27,369 nt of DNA from Conidiobolus incongruus B7586 (Eukaryota; Entomophthoromycota; Entomophthoromycetes; Entomophthorales; Conidiobolaceae). A program made the translations under genes and the position numbers. The stretch covers positions 1-27,369 of the forward strand of contig JNEM01006244.1 in the NCBI GenBank assembly GCA_000697335.1, written 5' to 3'. The notes beneath the pieces were generated by a model that did not search any database, was not told the DNA's origin, and saw only the letters and a program-made list of their open reading frames with translations. Positions 1-12,228 of this stretch are shown piece by piece (position 1 is the stretch's first letter; every line of letters starts with the position of its first letter).

Positions 1-750
1 TTTAATTAAATATATAAGTTTTATTATTAAATTATATTGAATATATAATTTTTATAATTATAATAATTTCAAACTTTATATACTATTATGTATATATAAT
101 ATATAAAATCAATATTAATTTTAATATTTTAAGATTTCCATTTTTGTATGAAAATATTAATCAAATTAATTAAATGGACAAATATTATTTGAGCTTTATT
201 TTTTATAATTGATGTATATGTTATAGAAAAAATCCAATTTTATGATTTTTTTAAAACTTCTGAAGCAATTATTTTATAGCTAATATTGAATATAATATAA
301 ATATTAAGGAATTCTTTTAAAATATGTACATATAATTATTAATCAATATATAATAGCTATAATTAAAAAATCCTTAAATTTTCTTTTTAACTGTCATCAA
401 ATTCCTTGATTTTTTATTTAATCAAACTCAGCAATAATCAATTTAATATTTTATAACTGAGGTTTATTTTACAATTAATAATATTTATAAATAAGCAATA
501 TTCAAAGATTAAATATAATAATAATGAGTACATTATAGAATTTTTGATTATATACATCCTGCTATTGTTTACATTAAGATCAACGAAAAAGATATATATT
601 TTTTATGAAAATATACTATTTTAATAAAAGCATATAAATATTACTTATTGAAAAACAATAGTATATAAATTAAATTATCATATTCAAATCAAACTTTGAA
701 TATTAATAAAAATATATAATTTAGCTAAATATACCCTTTTTTTAAAAAAA

Positions 751-770
751 TAAATAAATAAATAAATAAA
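751..770. repeat. (TAAA)n microsatellite
   Basis: Five exact copies of TAAA lie between an A-run and a T-run. This is a simple sequence repeat with no sign of function. Confidence 0.9.
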
Positions 771-847
771 TTTTTTTAGTAAATTAAAATTAATAGGGTA
801 TACATCAATTATATAATATTAAATTTTGAAATTTAAAAAAAAATTTC

Positions 848-849
<2 letters not shown>

Positions 850-883
<34 letters not shown>
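850..883. repeat. (ATT)n microsatellite
   Basis: About eleven tandem copies of the trinucleotide TTA/ATT run without interruption and end at a TATCG. Similar trinucleotide runs recur at about 8378-8401 and 14890-14914, so this motif is a common microsatellite class in this genome. Confidence 0.9.
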
Positions 884-990
884 CGTTTGATTTAAAAAAA
901 TTTTTTTTAAAAAAAATAAAAATTTATAATTTATATTGAATCATTTTATTTTTTTTTCTTTTAAAATAATAAAATTTTTATTATTTCCCT

Positions 991-1010
991 TATATATATA
1001 TATATATATA
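991..1010. repeat. (TA)n microsatellite
   Basis: Ten copies of TA. Comparable TA runs occur at about 5849-5866 and 8300-8321. Confidence 0.9.
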
Positions 1011-3909
1011 ATTATGATTTCACAAATCTAATAAAATTATTATTAAATTATAATTTCTAAATTGGGCTACAAAGGGCTTTTAGTATACAGCTGTTTTAGA
1101 CTTGAATTTATAAAGGTTTTTCTCATGTGGAATATTTAGCATATTCTCAATTATTAATACCCTTGTTATATATCTCTTTTAACTGATTTTAATGCAGTAA
1201 TTTTCTTTTTGTGGGCTGATAATATTTTCTTTTATTTTAATTTTGTTCTAAGATTTAATCTCATGATTTATTCATTTGCTAAAACTAGCTTTATTTGTGA
1301 CTACTTAATTTATTGAAAGGAAACTGATTATTTTACCAAGTTGTAAAAGTATTTTGAGAATATTAATTGATGTTTGAATAATAGTTAATATTATAATATT
1401 TCACTTTCAATTACAAATATAATAATATAGGCGTCTATACAATAGAAATATTACATCTGACAAAAAGATAATATAGAGGATTCGTAATACAGGAAAAACT
1501 ATTATGGAATAGCTATATTGTGGAGCTTTATATATAATAAAACATCTGTAATCAACGGAAATTATCCTAATAATTTGCATATAATAATTATTACAAAATT
1601 GGATTAGATATAAATTAATGAAATGGGAATAATTTGTAATATATACTTTTAAGTTTTAAATTTAAATTTGCATTAAAATTTTAGTAAATTAACTCCTTTT
1701 AATTTCACCGACTTTTTTTATATATATCTTATACAATATAGGGAATGAAATTTACACTATTTTATTTATTTAACAAATTAAATATTCACTATCATTAATT
1801 TTTGTAATTCATAATGAATAGTATTGTTAATTTATATTACTAAAAGGTTTAATTTGAATTAACTCATTTAATAATTAATTAAAAACCATTAGTATAATGA
1901 AAAGATTAGAGAATAATAACATTATTGTTATTAATTATGCATCTTGATCAATAAATAATTAAATAATTGTGCTTATATGAGTTATATCTTAATAGAAATA
2001 ATTGCTAATAAGATCTATGCCATTTAGTTTATTATTCAATTTGATTACATCGAAATCAATATATTAGGGAGTTATTTTTTGAAATCATCAATTGAGTTTT
2101 CAAATGTATATTATGTATTTTAAGTGCGATAAAATATACACATATATAATTATCTTATTATATATATTACAATATATTTAATAAATTTAATAAAAATGAA
2201 ATAATAATTATATTGTAAATACTAAATAAAATTTTTAGATAACTTTTTTTATTATTTCTAAAATAATTTATATTATAAATAGTTACAAAGAAATAAATAA
2301 GAACAATTAAAATATATTGTATTAATATTTCATTGTATAATTGGATTTTATAGATTGAAATTTCTATTACTAATGAATGATGTGAATAGGTGTAATTTTT
2401 ATTAGTATATAATAATAAATTAACCAATTCTTGGTTATAAGTACTTGTCAGTTATCTTTATATTAATTATTTCATTTCATAAAACAAAGGAAATCAAATT
2501 TGAAATTTTATTAATCTCAATATTACGAAAAACTATTTAAATTAGCAATATATATAGATATATAGCAAATGTTATATTAATTAATTCAAAATTGTACTAT
2601 TCTAAATTAATCAATCTGAAAATATTAAAATAATTATATTATAATAACTTTAAAATTGTTCTTATTTAAATAATTTTAAAGTAAAATTTAATTATAAATA
2701 AAAATAATATAGTTTTTTAATTAATAAAAATTAAAAATTAAATTGATTTATATATAATGAAAAGAAAATTATACTAACCTTAAAAATATATTATTTTAAT
2801 AATTGCATCATTTTAATAATTAGTATATTAATAATATTAGCTAATTTATAAAATACAATGTCTATTATATATATATATGTAATAAAAACAGTAAATTATA
2901 AAAGTTAAAATAATTTATCCTATAATTTGTATAATTTCGGTAATTTAATTTATTTTGATCTTAAGTTTAACTTTAACAATCCAAATATTTGACTGTTTTC
3001 TAATATAATTAAAAATGGTAATTAGTAAAAATTTGTACTAATACCTAATATACATATTAAGTATTATATCTCTAAGTATATTAGAAACAATTAATAATTT
3101 GATTCTGTTTGTGTAAATATAAAAATTTATTTAGTTGAGCTTAAAATTATCATTTAAAAGTATGAAATTTAAATTTACATAATTTGAATCAATCATTAAA
3201 CTTCTAGCATTTTCAATTTTAAAAAAAGAAATTCTTTAAAAATCACGGATATTCTATTTAATCTTTTGAGTTTAGAACATTTTATAAATATTTATATAGT
3301 AAAATATTGAATTATTCCCAATATATTATATAATAAATTATCAAAATAGTTCTGATTATTCTAGTTTCTGATATAGACAATTAGAGTTTACATTGAAATC
3401 ATGAAAACTGATAATATAACCATTGCGTGTGAATAATGTATTTTTTATATTTGAAAATAGCAATATTGTAGAACCAATGCTCAACTCTATATTATTTAAC
3501 ATATTGAAAAAAAATCAAAATATTTTACTGAATACTCAATCTAAATTTTTTATTATTCACAATTTGTTATAATTAATAATATTCTTTGATCACAATTCCT
3601 GCAAGTATAATGATAATGAATGCAATGAATACTTACATTACTTTTATCATAATATAAAATATTTATATAGAATAAATTCATTAATTATTCTAAATTTGGT
3701 TCCGAAAAAATTAGTTTTTTAGATTCGTATAAATCTAAAAATCATAAGATATCAACTAACTCAATTTCATCAAATAACCATAATTAAAACCTTAGGTATT
3801 GTATAAAATGATTCTTTTAAAACATTTGATAAATATTTATTTAAATGTATAATATGACTTTGATTACAATTTGTAATAATAAAAAAATTAAGAGAAATGA
3901 AAATTCTTG

Positions 3910-4335
3910 TTGCCTCAAGTAATAACGACAGTCCGATTTCCATTACCGTTTTGACAACCGAGTCTTCAAATAGGTAAGCACTTTTCCTACTATATAGGGA
4001 GCAGCATCTGCAAGATGGGTAGCCAAATGAACCATGACTGCTTCATCGTATGGAGGTACTCTAGGACCTACTAGAGCTAAGCCAGATATTGTGTCCGGAT
4101 TAACTTAACTAAAATAAACACGTTTCAAATTAAATGAATCGAACAACCGTTGGTTGCCTAATTTGACAGTAACTAATTTGTTATATTTTATTAATGAACT
4201 TATATAAGATTTTATAGTCCTTAGTAAATTCATTCTTGACGGGGTTAGATGGACTCGTGCTAGTGGCTGTTCGAGACCAAGCAGGGGAACTCACTCGATA
4301 GTATAGCCACCTATTCGAGGGACACGTGAAAACTT
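3910..4335 (-). other. GC-elevated island with minus-strand open frames, possible gene remnant
   Basis: Two blocks here (about 3911-4105 and 4237-4330) are clearly richer in G and C than the surrounding DNA and lack its homopolymer runs. On the minus strand 3943-4104 is open for 53 codons and reads like real protein. It has GLALVGPRVPPYDEA, then an Ala/Leu/Val-rich helical stretch, and ends in basic LKTRLSKR before a TAA. A second minus-strand stretch, 4181-4333, is also open (it contains SSPAWSRTATSTSPSN), and a branch-point-like TGACTAAT followed by TTAAG lies just upstream of it. I could not join the two with a canonical intron and found no convincing start codon. I do not recognise the family. 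It could be the 3' end of a decayed or fast-evolving gene, a transferred fragment, or a structured RNA. Confidence 0.4.
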
Positions 4336-5957
4336 AATATTAGTCAGTCACTCGTTTGGTGACAATTCTTATTACTTTTAAAATAAATATTTATATCAAT
4401 GTCTATTATAGTATAAAAATTTTTTATTTTCTATTACTAATATTAAAAAAATGTTTCAAATTAAATATTATAATTAATCTTATATTATGTTCTTAGAATC
4501 TTTTATAATATTATTTTTTTCAAATTTATAATAAATAAATAAATAAAACTTGGCAATAATACATTCTTCAAAGTGCTCAAACATTCAACCCAATTAGTAT
4601 ATTTTAAGCTACTATTTTTAGATACATTAGATGAAACCATCAAAACATATTACTCATAATTGAATAAATTTAAACAACATTAGTAAAGCATTTTTGTAAA
4701 TCCTGTTAAATATACGGTATTTTAATATCATTTAAAATCAAATCCATGAAAGAGTTGATATCCAAATATTTAATATAATATTAAATGAAAAAAAAATTAA
4801 AAAAATTATTAATAAATTATTATATCATTATTTATTTTATATTATTTGATAATAGAACTTTATTTATAAAAATATTTCAAATATTAAGAATTATTATTTA
4901 GTAATTTATTAAAAAAATAATCTAAAAAAAAAGAAATTAGGATATAAAATAATATTATATAGCTATTAAATCTTAATTATATTAATTATAGAAAATAATT
5001 TGAATTAATTAAAAAAAGATCAAATAAAAATATATTAATACTAAATTGAATTGTATTTTCAATAAAAAAATTATTATTAAATTAATTAATTGAAGATAGT
5101 CATAACTAGATATTGATATATTTATCATTAATAAATTCTAATATTCTTTTTTAGCTAACTGATAAATAACTATATATATATATATATTAATAATTTAGAA
5201 TTTGGACTAGATAATGTTAGTCAAATTTTTAATGATGTAATTAAAACAGTATAGCTTAATCACGTTATTGAAATTGAAAAATATTATATCTAATTAGCAT
5301 TGAACAAAATTTTATTTCATTTATAAAGTCACACAATTTGTGATTGCTTTAGATTTGAATTATTATTATTATTTATTAATCTGTTCAAATATATAGAAAT
5401 ATATAAATCATAATAAAAATAATTATATTTTTTTCACCTATCTCTGGAATTTGTTATAAAATTAACATATTTTTTTTAAAAAATTTTGAAATTAATATAC
5501 ATATTACTAATTCATCCAAAATATTTTATAATAATAAAACTAAAAGCTTTAAAAATTTTGTTAATTCATTATATAATTAATTTAGTTAAATATTTTAATA
5601 TTTATAATTATGAATTATAATAAATAACTAATATTAATAATTATAATATCTAAATTTCCTTAATAATCACTCAAAACTTAAAATTAAATTTTTTAATCAA
5701 ATTACTTTTTAAATCCAATCAATTTGAAACTTATCAAACATTTATTGAATACATTAAATTTAAATTTAGATAATTTTAAAACATTTTTTTAATCTTCATT
5801 ATCTAATCTTTTATTTTTATATTATTCATTTTTTTTAAAAAAATTATTATATATATATATATATATTAATTAAATATAAAATAAATATAAAAATAATTTA
5901 AATATTATAAAATAATAATCTTTTTTTATTTTTTGTAATTTTTAATAATTATCAAAT
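4336..5957. other. AT-rich intergenic region upstream of the SENP8-like gene
   Basis: No coding region or RNA gene is supported. The stretch is dominated by A/T runs, including a TA repeat at about 5849-5866 and T-runs just upstream of the next gene's start codon. Promoter elements cannot be told apart from background here. Confidence 0.7.
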
Positions 5958-6968
5958 ATGGGTTTATTTCCCCAAGTTACAACAAATAAACTAGATCAAA
6001 TTCAAAATAAGCAAAATTCCAACTTTGTTGACCCTATACTACTTGAATACGAAGATGTAACAATACGAAGAAGCGACTTAGAAACTTTAAACCCTGAAGA
6101 GTGGTTGAACGATAATATTATTAGCTTCTTTTATACGTAATATATATTTATTTAAAAAAAATTTTTTCTTTTATTAATATTAATTTCAATATTTAGATAT
6201 TTAGAAAAGTCAGATAATTTTAACTCTGAAAAAATTTTATTATTAAGACCTTCTATAGTACATTTAATAACACATTCTCAAGGTATATCAAATTTATTAT
6301 ATTTATATAACAAAATTAATATATATATTTTTAAAGATCCTAGATATTTACACCAAGCTTTACCCCCGAATTTGACAGAAAAGATGTATTTATTCATTCC
6401 TATTAATGATAATACTTTGATAAATGAAGTTGGAGGAAATCATTGGTAAATATTTTATTTATTTCATAATTAATATTTAATATTAACATAATAATTAGGT
6501 CAATATTAGTTTATTCCAAATTGGAGAAAAGCTTTTTTTATTATGACTCTTTGAGGGACAGTAATTATAAATATGCTAAATTATCAGCTCAGAAAATTGC
6601 CAATTTGTTAAACTTGCAAGGTAAATCATTATCCTTAGTAAATAATTATATATATTTTTTATTCATTATTTTAATAGAATGTAAATTAAGGTGTATTACA
6701 TCTCCACAACAACCCAACAGTAAGTTTATATTAATCTTATAAATTTATAAAATAATGATTAATTTTATAATAATTAGGTAGCGATTGCGGTATATTCATC
6801 ATATCGATAACAGAAGTGCTTATCAATCGCATGAGCAAGCATCCCCACTATTATCTGCAACCTCACGAATGGAATGTCAACTATAACGAACTATATCCAC
6901 CATACACGCAGCGAGAGAGGATCAAAAACTTAATACTCAAATTAAAATGTGAACACGATCAAAAATAA
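5958..6968 (+). CDS. SENP8: NEDD8-specific cysteine protease (SENP8/DEN1/Nep1 type, Ulp1 C48 family)
   Basis: Six exons give a protein of about 242 residues: 5958-6136, 6197-6282, 6337-6445, 6499-6620, 6678-6719 and 6778-6968. All junctions are GT-AG and keep frame. Family members mature NEDD8 and remove it from cullins and other targets. Visible C48 features are the entry motif EEWLNDNII, His124 in GGNHW, Asp141 in FFYYDS, the oxyanion Gln177 in SPQQPNS, and catalytic Cys183 in SDCG, so the catalytic set is complete. Human SENP8 has 212 residues; the extra length here is mainly the N-terminal about 25 residues and the tail. The QQ-N-S-x-DCG spacing and the short single-domain size favour SENP8 over the SUMO proteases ULP1/ULP2. 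The chosen ATG is the first in frame after an AT-only leader. The next gene converges on it with stops 29 bases apart. Confidence 0.92.
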
Positions 6969-6997
6969 ATTGCATTTAATATATTTTATTGTAAAGA

Positions 6998-8019
6998 TTA
7001 CTTCTTTTGTTTATCTTGAACTTCTACATTACTAGGTTTCTTTAGCATTTTCTTCAACAGGCCAAACAATTTGAAGAACCATATGGTATTAAGCGAATTT
7101 AATCCAAGATTAGATATAGTTAAAATAGTAACGAGATGCTTGGGACTGTTAGGCACGAAAAAAGTGTTATACATATCAACTAAAATAAACAATAATTAAT
7201 TTATATATAATACAAAAAAAAGATATTAAATTACTTAAAAAGTAATAAGATTGATAATAACCCCAGACGATTCTAGCTAAAAAGAATACGACAAATAAGC
7301 AGATGCCATTGAATTTATATAGCCATGAAGTTTCATAATTTAATTTAGTCTATTCAAATATATTAATACTTTGTATAATTTAAATAAAATTAAAAAACTT
7401 ACTAAAAACCATCCAAAATTAAGGAATGGAGTGCTCAATTCAAATAATAAAAATCTAGGTCCATAATACATTAAAAAAGGTGTCTAAAATAATTTTTTTT
7501 TGCATTAATTCACTGATGATAATCCGTAGAAAATTTAGAATTACATAAGAGATTAAATAAACTGTTAAACATAGTGTTGCATGAATCATGAAATTAAGGT
7601 TGAGTGTTTCTTCAGTTAGACACATTAATAAATCCCAAATAAAATAGCTATGAATGATGTTATTATGATAAAATAATGATATTATGATGATGTACTTACC
7701 CACATGCAATTGCATACAAATCCCCGGAAGCTTTAGCATAGCTGAATACTGTATCCTTAGCCAACTCTTCATTAAATAATACAGGGATAGAGCATACACA
7801 TAATGTAATGGAATTGACCATAGATACAATATGGTTGTTCCAACGGGACTTTTGATGAGGTGTATACTTGTTATAAGTGTTAGGTACTAGTAAACTACTT
7901 AATTTGCCTCCCAATATGAAGATGAGATGATACACTACCGGGGTAATGAGCAGCAATTGATAATGGTCTCGAATTTTAGTGAAACCCAAATGATTTTCAA
8001 GAAAGTTTACAATACTCAT
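6998..8019 (-). CDS. TLC-domain membrane protein, TLCD4/TMEM56-like
   Basis: Five exons on the minus strand (8019-7700, 7647-7545, 7483-7403, 7349-7235, 7179-6998) give about 266 residues, close to the roughly 263 of human TLCD4. The TLC (TRAM-LAG1-CLN8) domain is clear from KASGDLYAIACG followed by YFIWDLL, NLNFMIHA, then GPRFLLFELSTPFLNFGWF and FLARIVWGYYQ. Several hydrophobic helices are present: early in exon 1, around residues 67-85, in exon 2, and two in the last exons. The protein ends in a lysine-rich cytosolic-type tail (NVEVQDKQKK). TLC proteins are integral membrane proteins linked to lipid metabolism. Members near ceramide synthase carry a catalytic histidine pair in a Lag1 motif, which I do not see, so I do not call ceramide synthase. 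Overlapping open stretches in this span are read-through of introns. Exact substrate is unknown. Confidence 0.88.
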
Positions 8020-8936
8020 TATTTATTAAGTATTAAAATTATAATGCTGTAATTATATTATGATTTCTATTAATAATTATATAATTATATATATTATTAT
8101 TGTATTTTAAATAAAATGAAATTTACATTTTATTGACTTATCAATAAGATTAAATAAACATAAATGTAATTTCAGAATGTGGGACAAATTTCGGCATTTA
8201 ATCTGTGATAATTTATTCTGTAATAATGAGATCATTAATGGGAAATAAAAAAATAACAGTGATATTTTAAAATTTTGTTCTGAATCTAATCATGTTATCA
8301 TATATATATATATATATATATTGAAAAATTTTATAATTTTAATTATTTTAATATTCCAGTTAATAAAAAAGTTAAACTTATTATTATTATTATTATTATT
8401 TTTAAATTAAATTCCAAAAAAAAATTTTATATTAATAATTTGTTAAAATTTTATGAAGATATAATTAATTTTATTTACAAATAAATATTTAAAAAATCTA
8501 ATTTTTAATCATTTATTTTTTTTTGAAATTAAAATTATTATTGGTTTTTGCTTTTCAAAAGTATAAATGTTGAGAATTTATTGGATTAAATTAACTAAAA
8601 TCTCTAAATTAATATTATATCAAATATTTAAACTATAAAAATAATTTAATAATCAACGTTTGTTACATTGATATACTTGTAATTATTATCAAAGTACAAA
8701 ATTTAGATAATGTAATTATAGAGTAATCTACTTTAATTTTTAAGTTCATATTTAACTTAATAATTTGATAAGATTCAATATCAATTAGAGTTGCCTAATT
8801 CAAATATATATATATAGAAAGATATTTATATAAAATTTCTATTTTGATATTTAACAAATATTAATAGATTGCCAAATATCAAAATAATTGATTAGGAAAA
8901 TTGAAATTCTTACTTATAATTAAGCTTGTTAAAAGT

Positions 8937-8952
8937 TGATCAAATTTGATCA
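8937..8952. repeat. 16-bp perfect palindrome
   Basis: TGATCAAATTTGATCA equals its own reverse complement over 16 bases. It directly abuts the small GC-elevated island at 8950-9005. It could be a dimeric protein-binding site, but palindromes of this size are expected a few times by chance in DNA this AT-rich. Confidence 0.6.
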
Positions 8953-9006
8953 CCTTTGTCCAAGTCCCGCACGAAGTCCAGAGGCCTTAAGGGTGTAAGC
9001 TCCAAC
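8950..9006 (-). other. Small GC-elevated island
   Basis: About 55 bases with near-even composition stand out in a long AT-rich stretch. On the minus strand two frames are open across it. One reads GAYTLKASGLRAGLGQR before a TGA, the other LELTPLRPLDFVRDLDKGD before a TGA. Neither has a good start or upstream exon. It may be a decayed exon or a fragment of a mobile or transferred sequence. I do not recognise it. Confidence 0.3.
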
Positions 9007-10270
9007 ATTAATTCAGGAAGATTGGTTGAATTGACTTTTAAATAATAAAAAGTATGTTATTCACAAGATTCATATTTTTATCTACCTTTATAGAAAATTG
9101 GAAACATTTGAAAAGCTTACTTGATCCAAGCTATATATGTAAATATCCATAATTACCATAAGTTTTGTATATATGATACTTATCACAAATGATTACTTTG
9201 TACCAAAGGTATTCCTTTGTTTTGTCAACTAAATTTTATTTAAATCTGATATTAAATTATAACATTTCCCTTATATTTTTGTTCCCAATATATATATTTA
9301 CTCTTTATCATTTTTTGAGTTTTATGTTCAAGATATAATATAATATAATATTGTTTGATAATCAATTTAATAAGTTTTTTATATATACTTTATAAAATTT
9401 TTAGTATTTTTCTGATTTTATTAAATTTTTTTTATTATCTTGTATTATTTTTTAAATCAAATTTGCTTCTAACATTATTTGTTTTGTAACCTATAACAAT
9501 CATAATAAAGATGATAAAATCTCCTAATATCATTTTTGCAATTTAAAAAACAAACCAAAAAGAGCAATTTATAGTAAAAGTATATATCAAAATCAAAGGC
9601 TAGGATTCTTAATTCAGTTATATTCCTTTAAGAGATTATATATATTTTTTGATTTCCAGTAGCATTATAAAAAAATTAAATTCACCATATAAAATAATAG
9701 CAGGAGGTTGTTAGTATTTATAAGTAAAAAAACCTAACATTGATTAAGATTAATTAAACTAACTTTATATACAAACTGTAATTATAGCGATAACAATAAT
9801 AATGAAATGAAAATATAAAATTATTTATAAATTGGTAACAAGTTTACTAACGCTAACATTAAAATATTTATACTAAGTTAAAGATGATAATATTAACTCA
9901 ATATATATTATATAGGCTTCAAGTATTCAATCAAATATTAAATTAAACTGAGGGTTCAACATTTAATTAAGTTTGAATGTATTTTAATTAGATCTAAATA
10001 TGACTCAATTGACATTCACAGCTGTATAGTTTGAAACTAAATTCTATTGTAAAATAATATTCAAGTATCTGTGCTGCAAGTAATATTTTATCTAGGCTGT
10101 GATTAAATGTTTTTAGACCTGCTCAGAACCAATAGAGATCAAGAGAATGGTAAATTATTGAATTAAAAATAATAATTTTTAAAGGTTAACAATTAAACAA
10201 TAACGAAAAAAAATAAATTTATAAAATTAATGTTGAATAATGAAACTATTATTTATTCATTAATATGTTT

Positions 10271-12228
10271 TTAACAATTTTTGCGTTTCCAAATTTGCAA
10301 ATAAGATTGGGACATGAAAAGAGTTTGACCAATTGTTTCTTGCACCAACAAGTCCTGAATTTCAAACCATTGTCCAAGTGCCAAATGCTGAATTTGAATC
10401 GAGTACTGACCATCTTCTAAACTACCAGTGTGTGTAATATTTGCCACGAGGTCGTAGAGGCCATTGAGATTGTCTGCGGGTTCTCCAGTAGCTATTCATG
10501 TTTAAATCAGTAAGTAATATATATTAAATATATATTAATCATTTACCTTCATAAATATTTAAATCCTGGACAGGGAAATTAACAATAGTAGAATTCTTCT
10601 CCTGATTGAAGTTGTTCTTACTGAATCTTTTAATGAAGAATAAGAAATATTTGGGATATTCGATGATTTTATAAGTTTTGATGAATTTGTCACTTTCCTA
10701 AGAATTTATATTAATATGATGAAGTAGTAAAAAATGTAGGTGTGGATTTACCTGACGCGTTTTACCATCAAATTTACTTAATAGGGTTGCCAGTGGTACC
10801 TATAATAAAAATTCATTAATATTTTTGTGTCTAATATATAAATTGGTTATAATCACTTGAGGAATGATATTATGTTCAATTTCATCAACGAATACAGGAA
10901 CAGGCGGTACATCCAAAGTTAAAAATAAAAACGGCGATTCGACTATTTCAGGGGTGCCTATAGATTAAATCAAACTAATGTTTGTTATTAGTCGGTTATT
11001 ATACTAAATATATATATACCTTCTCGAATTCCATCTTCAATCTTTACAACTGGAATTGTACAAGTTCTTACTTTTCCTTGGAAACAATCTGTAATAATAT
11101 CTAATCAAATTCAATGTTAACCAGCTGTATAAAATAATTTAATAAATAAATTACTCTTCTTTTTAGGTTTCCCCTTAGTTAAATCCCTTTGAATAGCATT
11201 CAAAAACCATTTTAAAAATTCAATGGGCTCTTGTTGTTTGATGAATGTAAATTTTTTGTGGGTAATGTTGGTTACTTCCTAATAGATGAATTGATATACT
11301 GATTCATAATAAAAATGAAGTTGAATTACCTGTAAAAATTCGTGAGGACTCACTTGATGTTTGAAAAGGGAAGGATTCCATATTTTTTTAATAAGTAAAC
11401 TGAATCTTTGAACTATATCAAAAAATATAAGAGTATAAACGATAGTAATATAGATTAATAATATTTTGTTTACCTAATTGAGAATAATCCTTAAATTCCG
11501 ATTCCAAAAAGTAATTTCTAATAGGTATGACATGGGATAAAGCTTGAATTATGACATTCATATAATCATTAGCTTTAATATTATTTAGCCCAATAAATCC
11601 TATAAAATACGTTAATTAATCTATCTTTTATCAGATATAATAACAAATTACCTGGATAGTATTTCTCATTATTCAAATCATAACTCAATTCTTTGTTATT
11701 ATCCAAATTTTGAATCATTTCATGAGTATAAGTGGGTTTCAAATAGTATTGAATGTCTCTTAAACTGGGATCTTTCACTTCGTAACCTTCTGGTAATACA
11801 TAAATCTAATAAATATAAAATTAGTAACTTATTATCATAATCATAATTTTAATATTTACTTTAGTGTCGTCCAAATTAATGAAAACGTGATGATCTTCAA
11901 ATAAACTGTGGAAATAAGCTTTGGAACTGGTACCTCTGCCTAATAAGACATTATAATTATTGAATTTTACATAATTATATATATATTATTTACCTTGAAA
12001 ATATTTTCCACAAATTAAACAAGCGTAAACGTTAAGTTGAGATAATGTCACGGAACATAACTTTTCAAAATCAAAATCAAGTCGTGATCTGTCTATAGTG
12101 TCTAGGTATAATGTGGAATGAGTTGAGCTATTATTATTTTTGATATGTTTCTTGGGGGGTGATTTTTCGTTGTCTGAAGATAAATCTTCTCTTTTGGCTT
12201 TTTTGGTAGGTTGATCACTTTGAACCAT
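10271..12228 (-). CDS. USP39: U4/U6.U5 tri-snRNP protein Sad1/USP39, catalytically dead ubiquitin protease fold
   Basis: Eleven exons on the minus strand: 12228-11994, 11939-11860, 11805-11652, 11599-11474, 11412-11330, 11278-11155, 11088-11020, 10957-10857, 10799-10752, 10697-10547, 10491-10271. They encode about 463 residues, in line with yeast Sad1 and its relatives. The order is a charged N-terminus with KKAKR near residue 10 (likely nuclear signal), a UBP-type zinc finger (C70LIC73GKYFQGRG, then FHSLFEDHHVF), and the USP domain from GLNNIKANDYMN. In active USPs this box is GLxNxGNTCYMN, so the catalytic Cys is Asp168 here, and the usual GHY histidine is Gln419 in DGQYS. Loss of the catalytic residues is known for this family. 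The family is needed for tri-snRNP assembly and pre-mRNA splicing. Other matching segments are WNPSLFKHQVSPHEFL, EFLKWFLNAI, FLFFIKRFSKNNF and the C-terminal YLQIWKRKN. Confidence 0.95.

Larger units (their letters stand above)
1..3900. other. AT-rich intergenic region with simple repeats
   Basis: I see no gene here. All frames are broken by frequent stops, and the longest open stretch (2167-2427, minus) is composed almost wholly of I, L, N, Y and F, which is what random AT-rich DNA gives. Simple repeats include (TAAA)5 at 751-770, a TTA/ATT run at about 850-883, (TA)10 at about 991-1010, and A-run/T-run palindromes around 890-920. Nothing resembling a tRNA or other RNA gene was recognised. 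Confidence 0.7.
8020..10270. other. Gene-poor AT-rich region
   Basis: This lies between the start of the TLC gene and the end of USP39. It contains a (TA)n run at about 8300-8321, a (TTA)n run at about 8378-8401, and a small GC-elevated island at about 8950-9005 listed separately. No splice-linked coding exons or RNA genes were recognised. Confidence 0.65.

Noticed and set aside
2167-2427. 86-codon minus-strand open frame
   Set aside because: Composition is nearly all I, L, N, Y, F and K, it has no domain and no neighbouring exons, and it looks like chance translation of AT-rich DNA.
3910-4335. Signal recognition particle RNA or other known structured RNA
   Set aside because: An AGCAGG segment recalls the SRP helix 8 motif, but the GNRA-type loop and symmetric loop do not form around it.
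7455-7829. 124-codon minus-strand open frame
   Set aside because: It mixes exon 2 of the TLC gene with read-through of flanking introns and an out-of-frame part of exon 1. The spliced model explains the conserved residues better.
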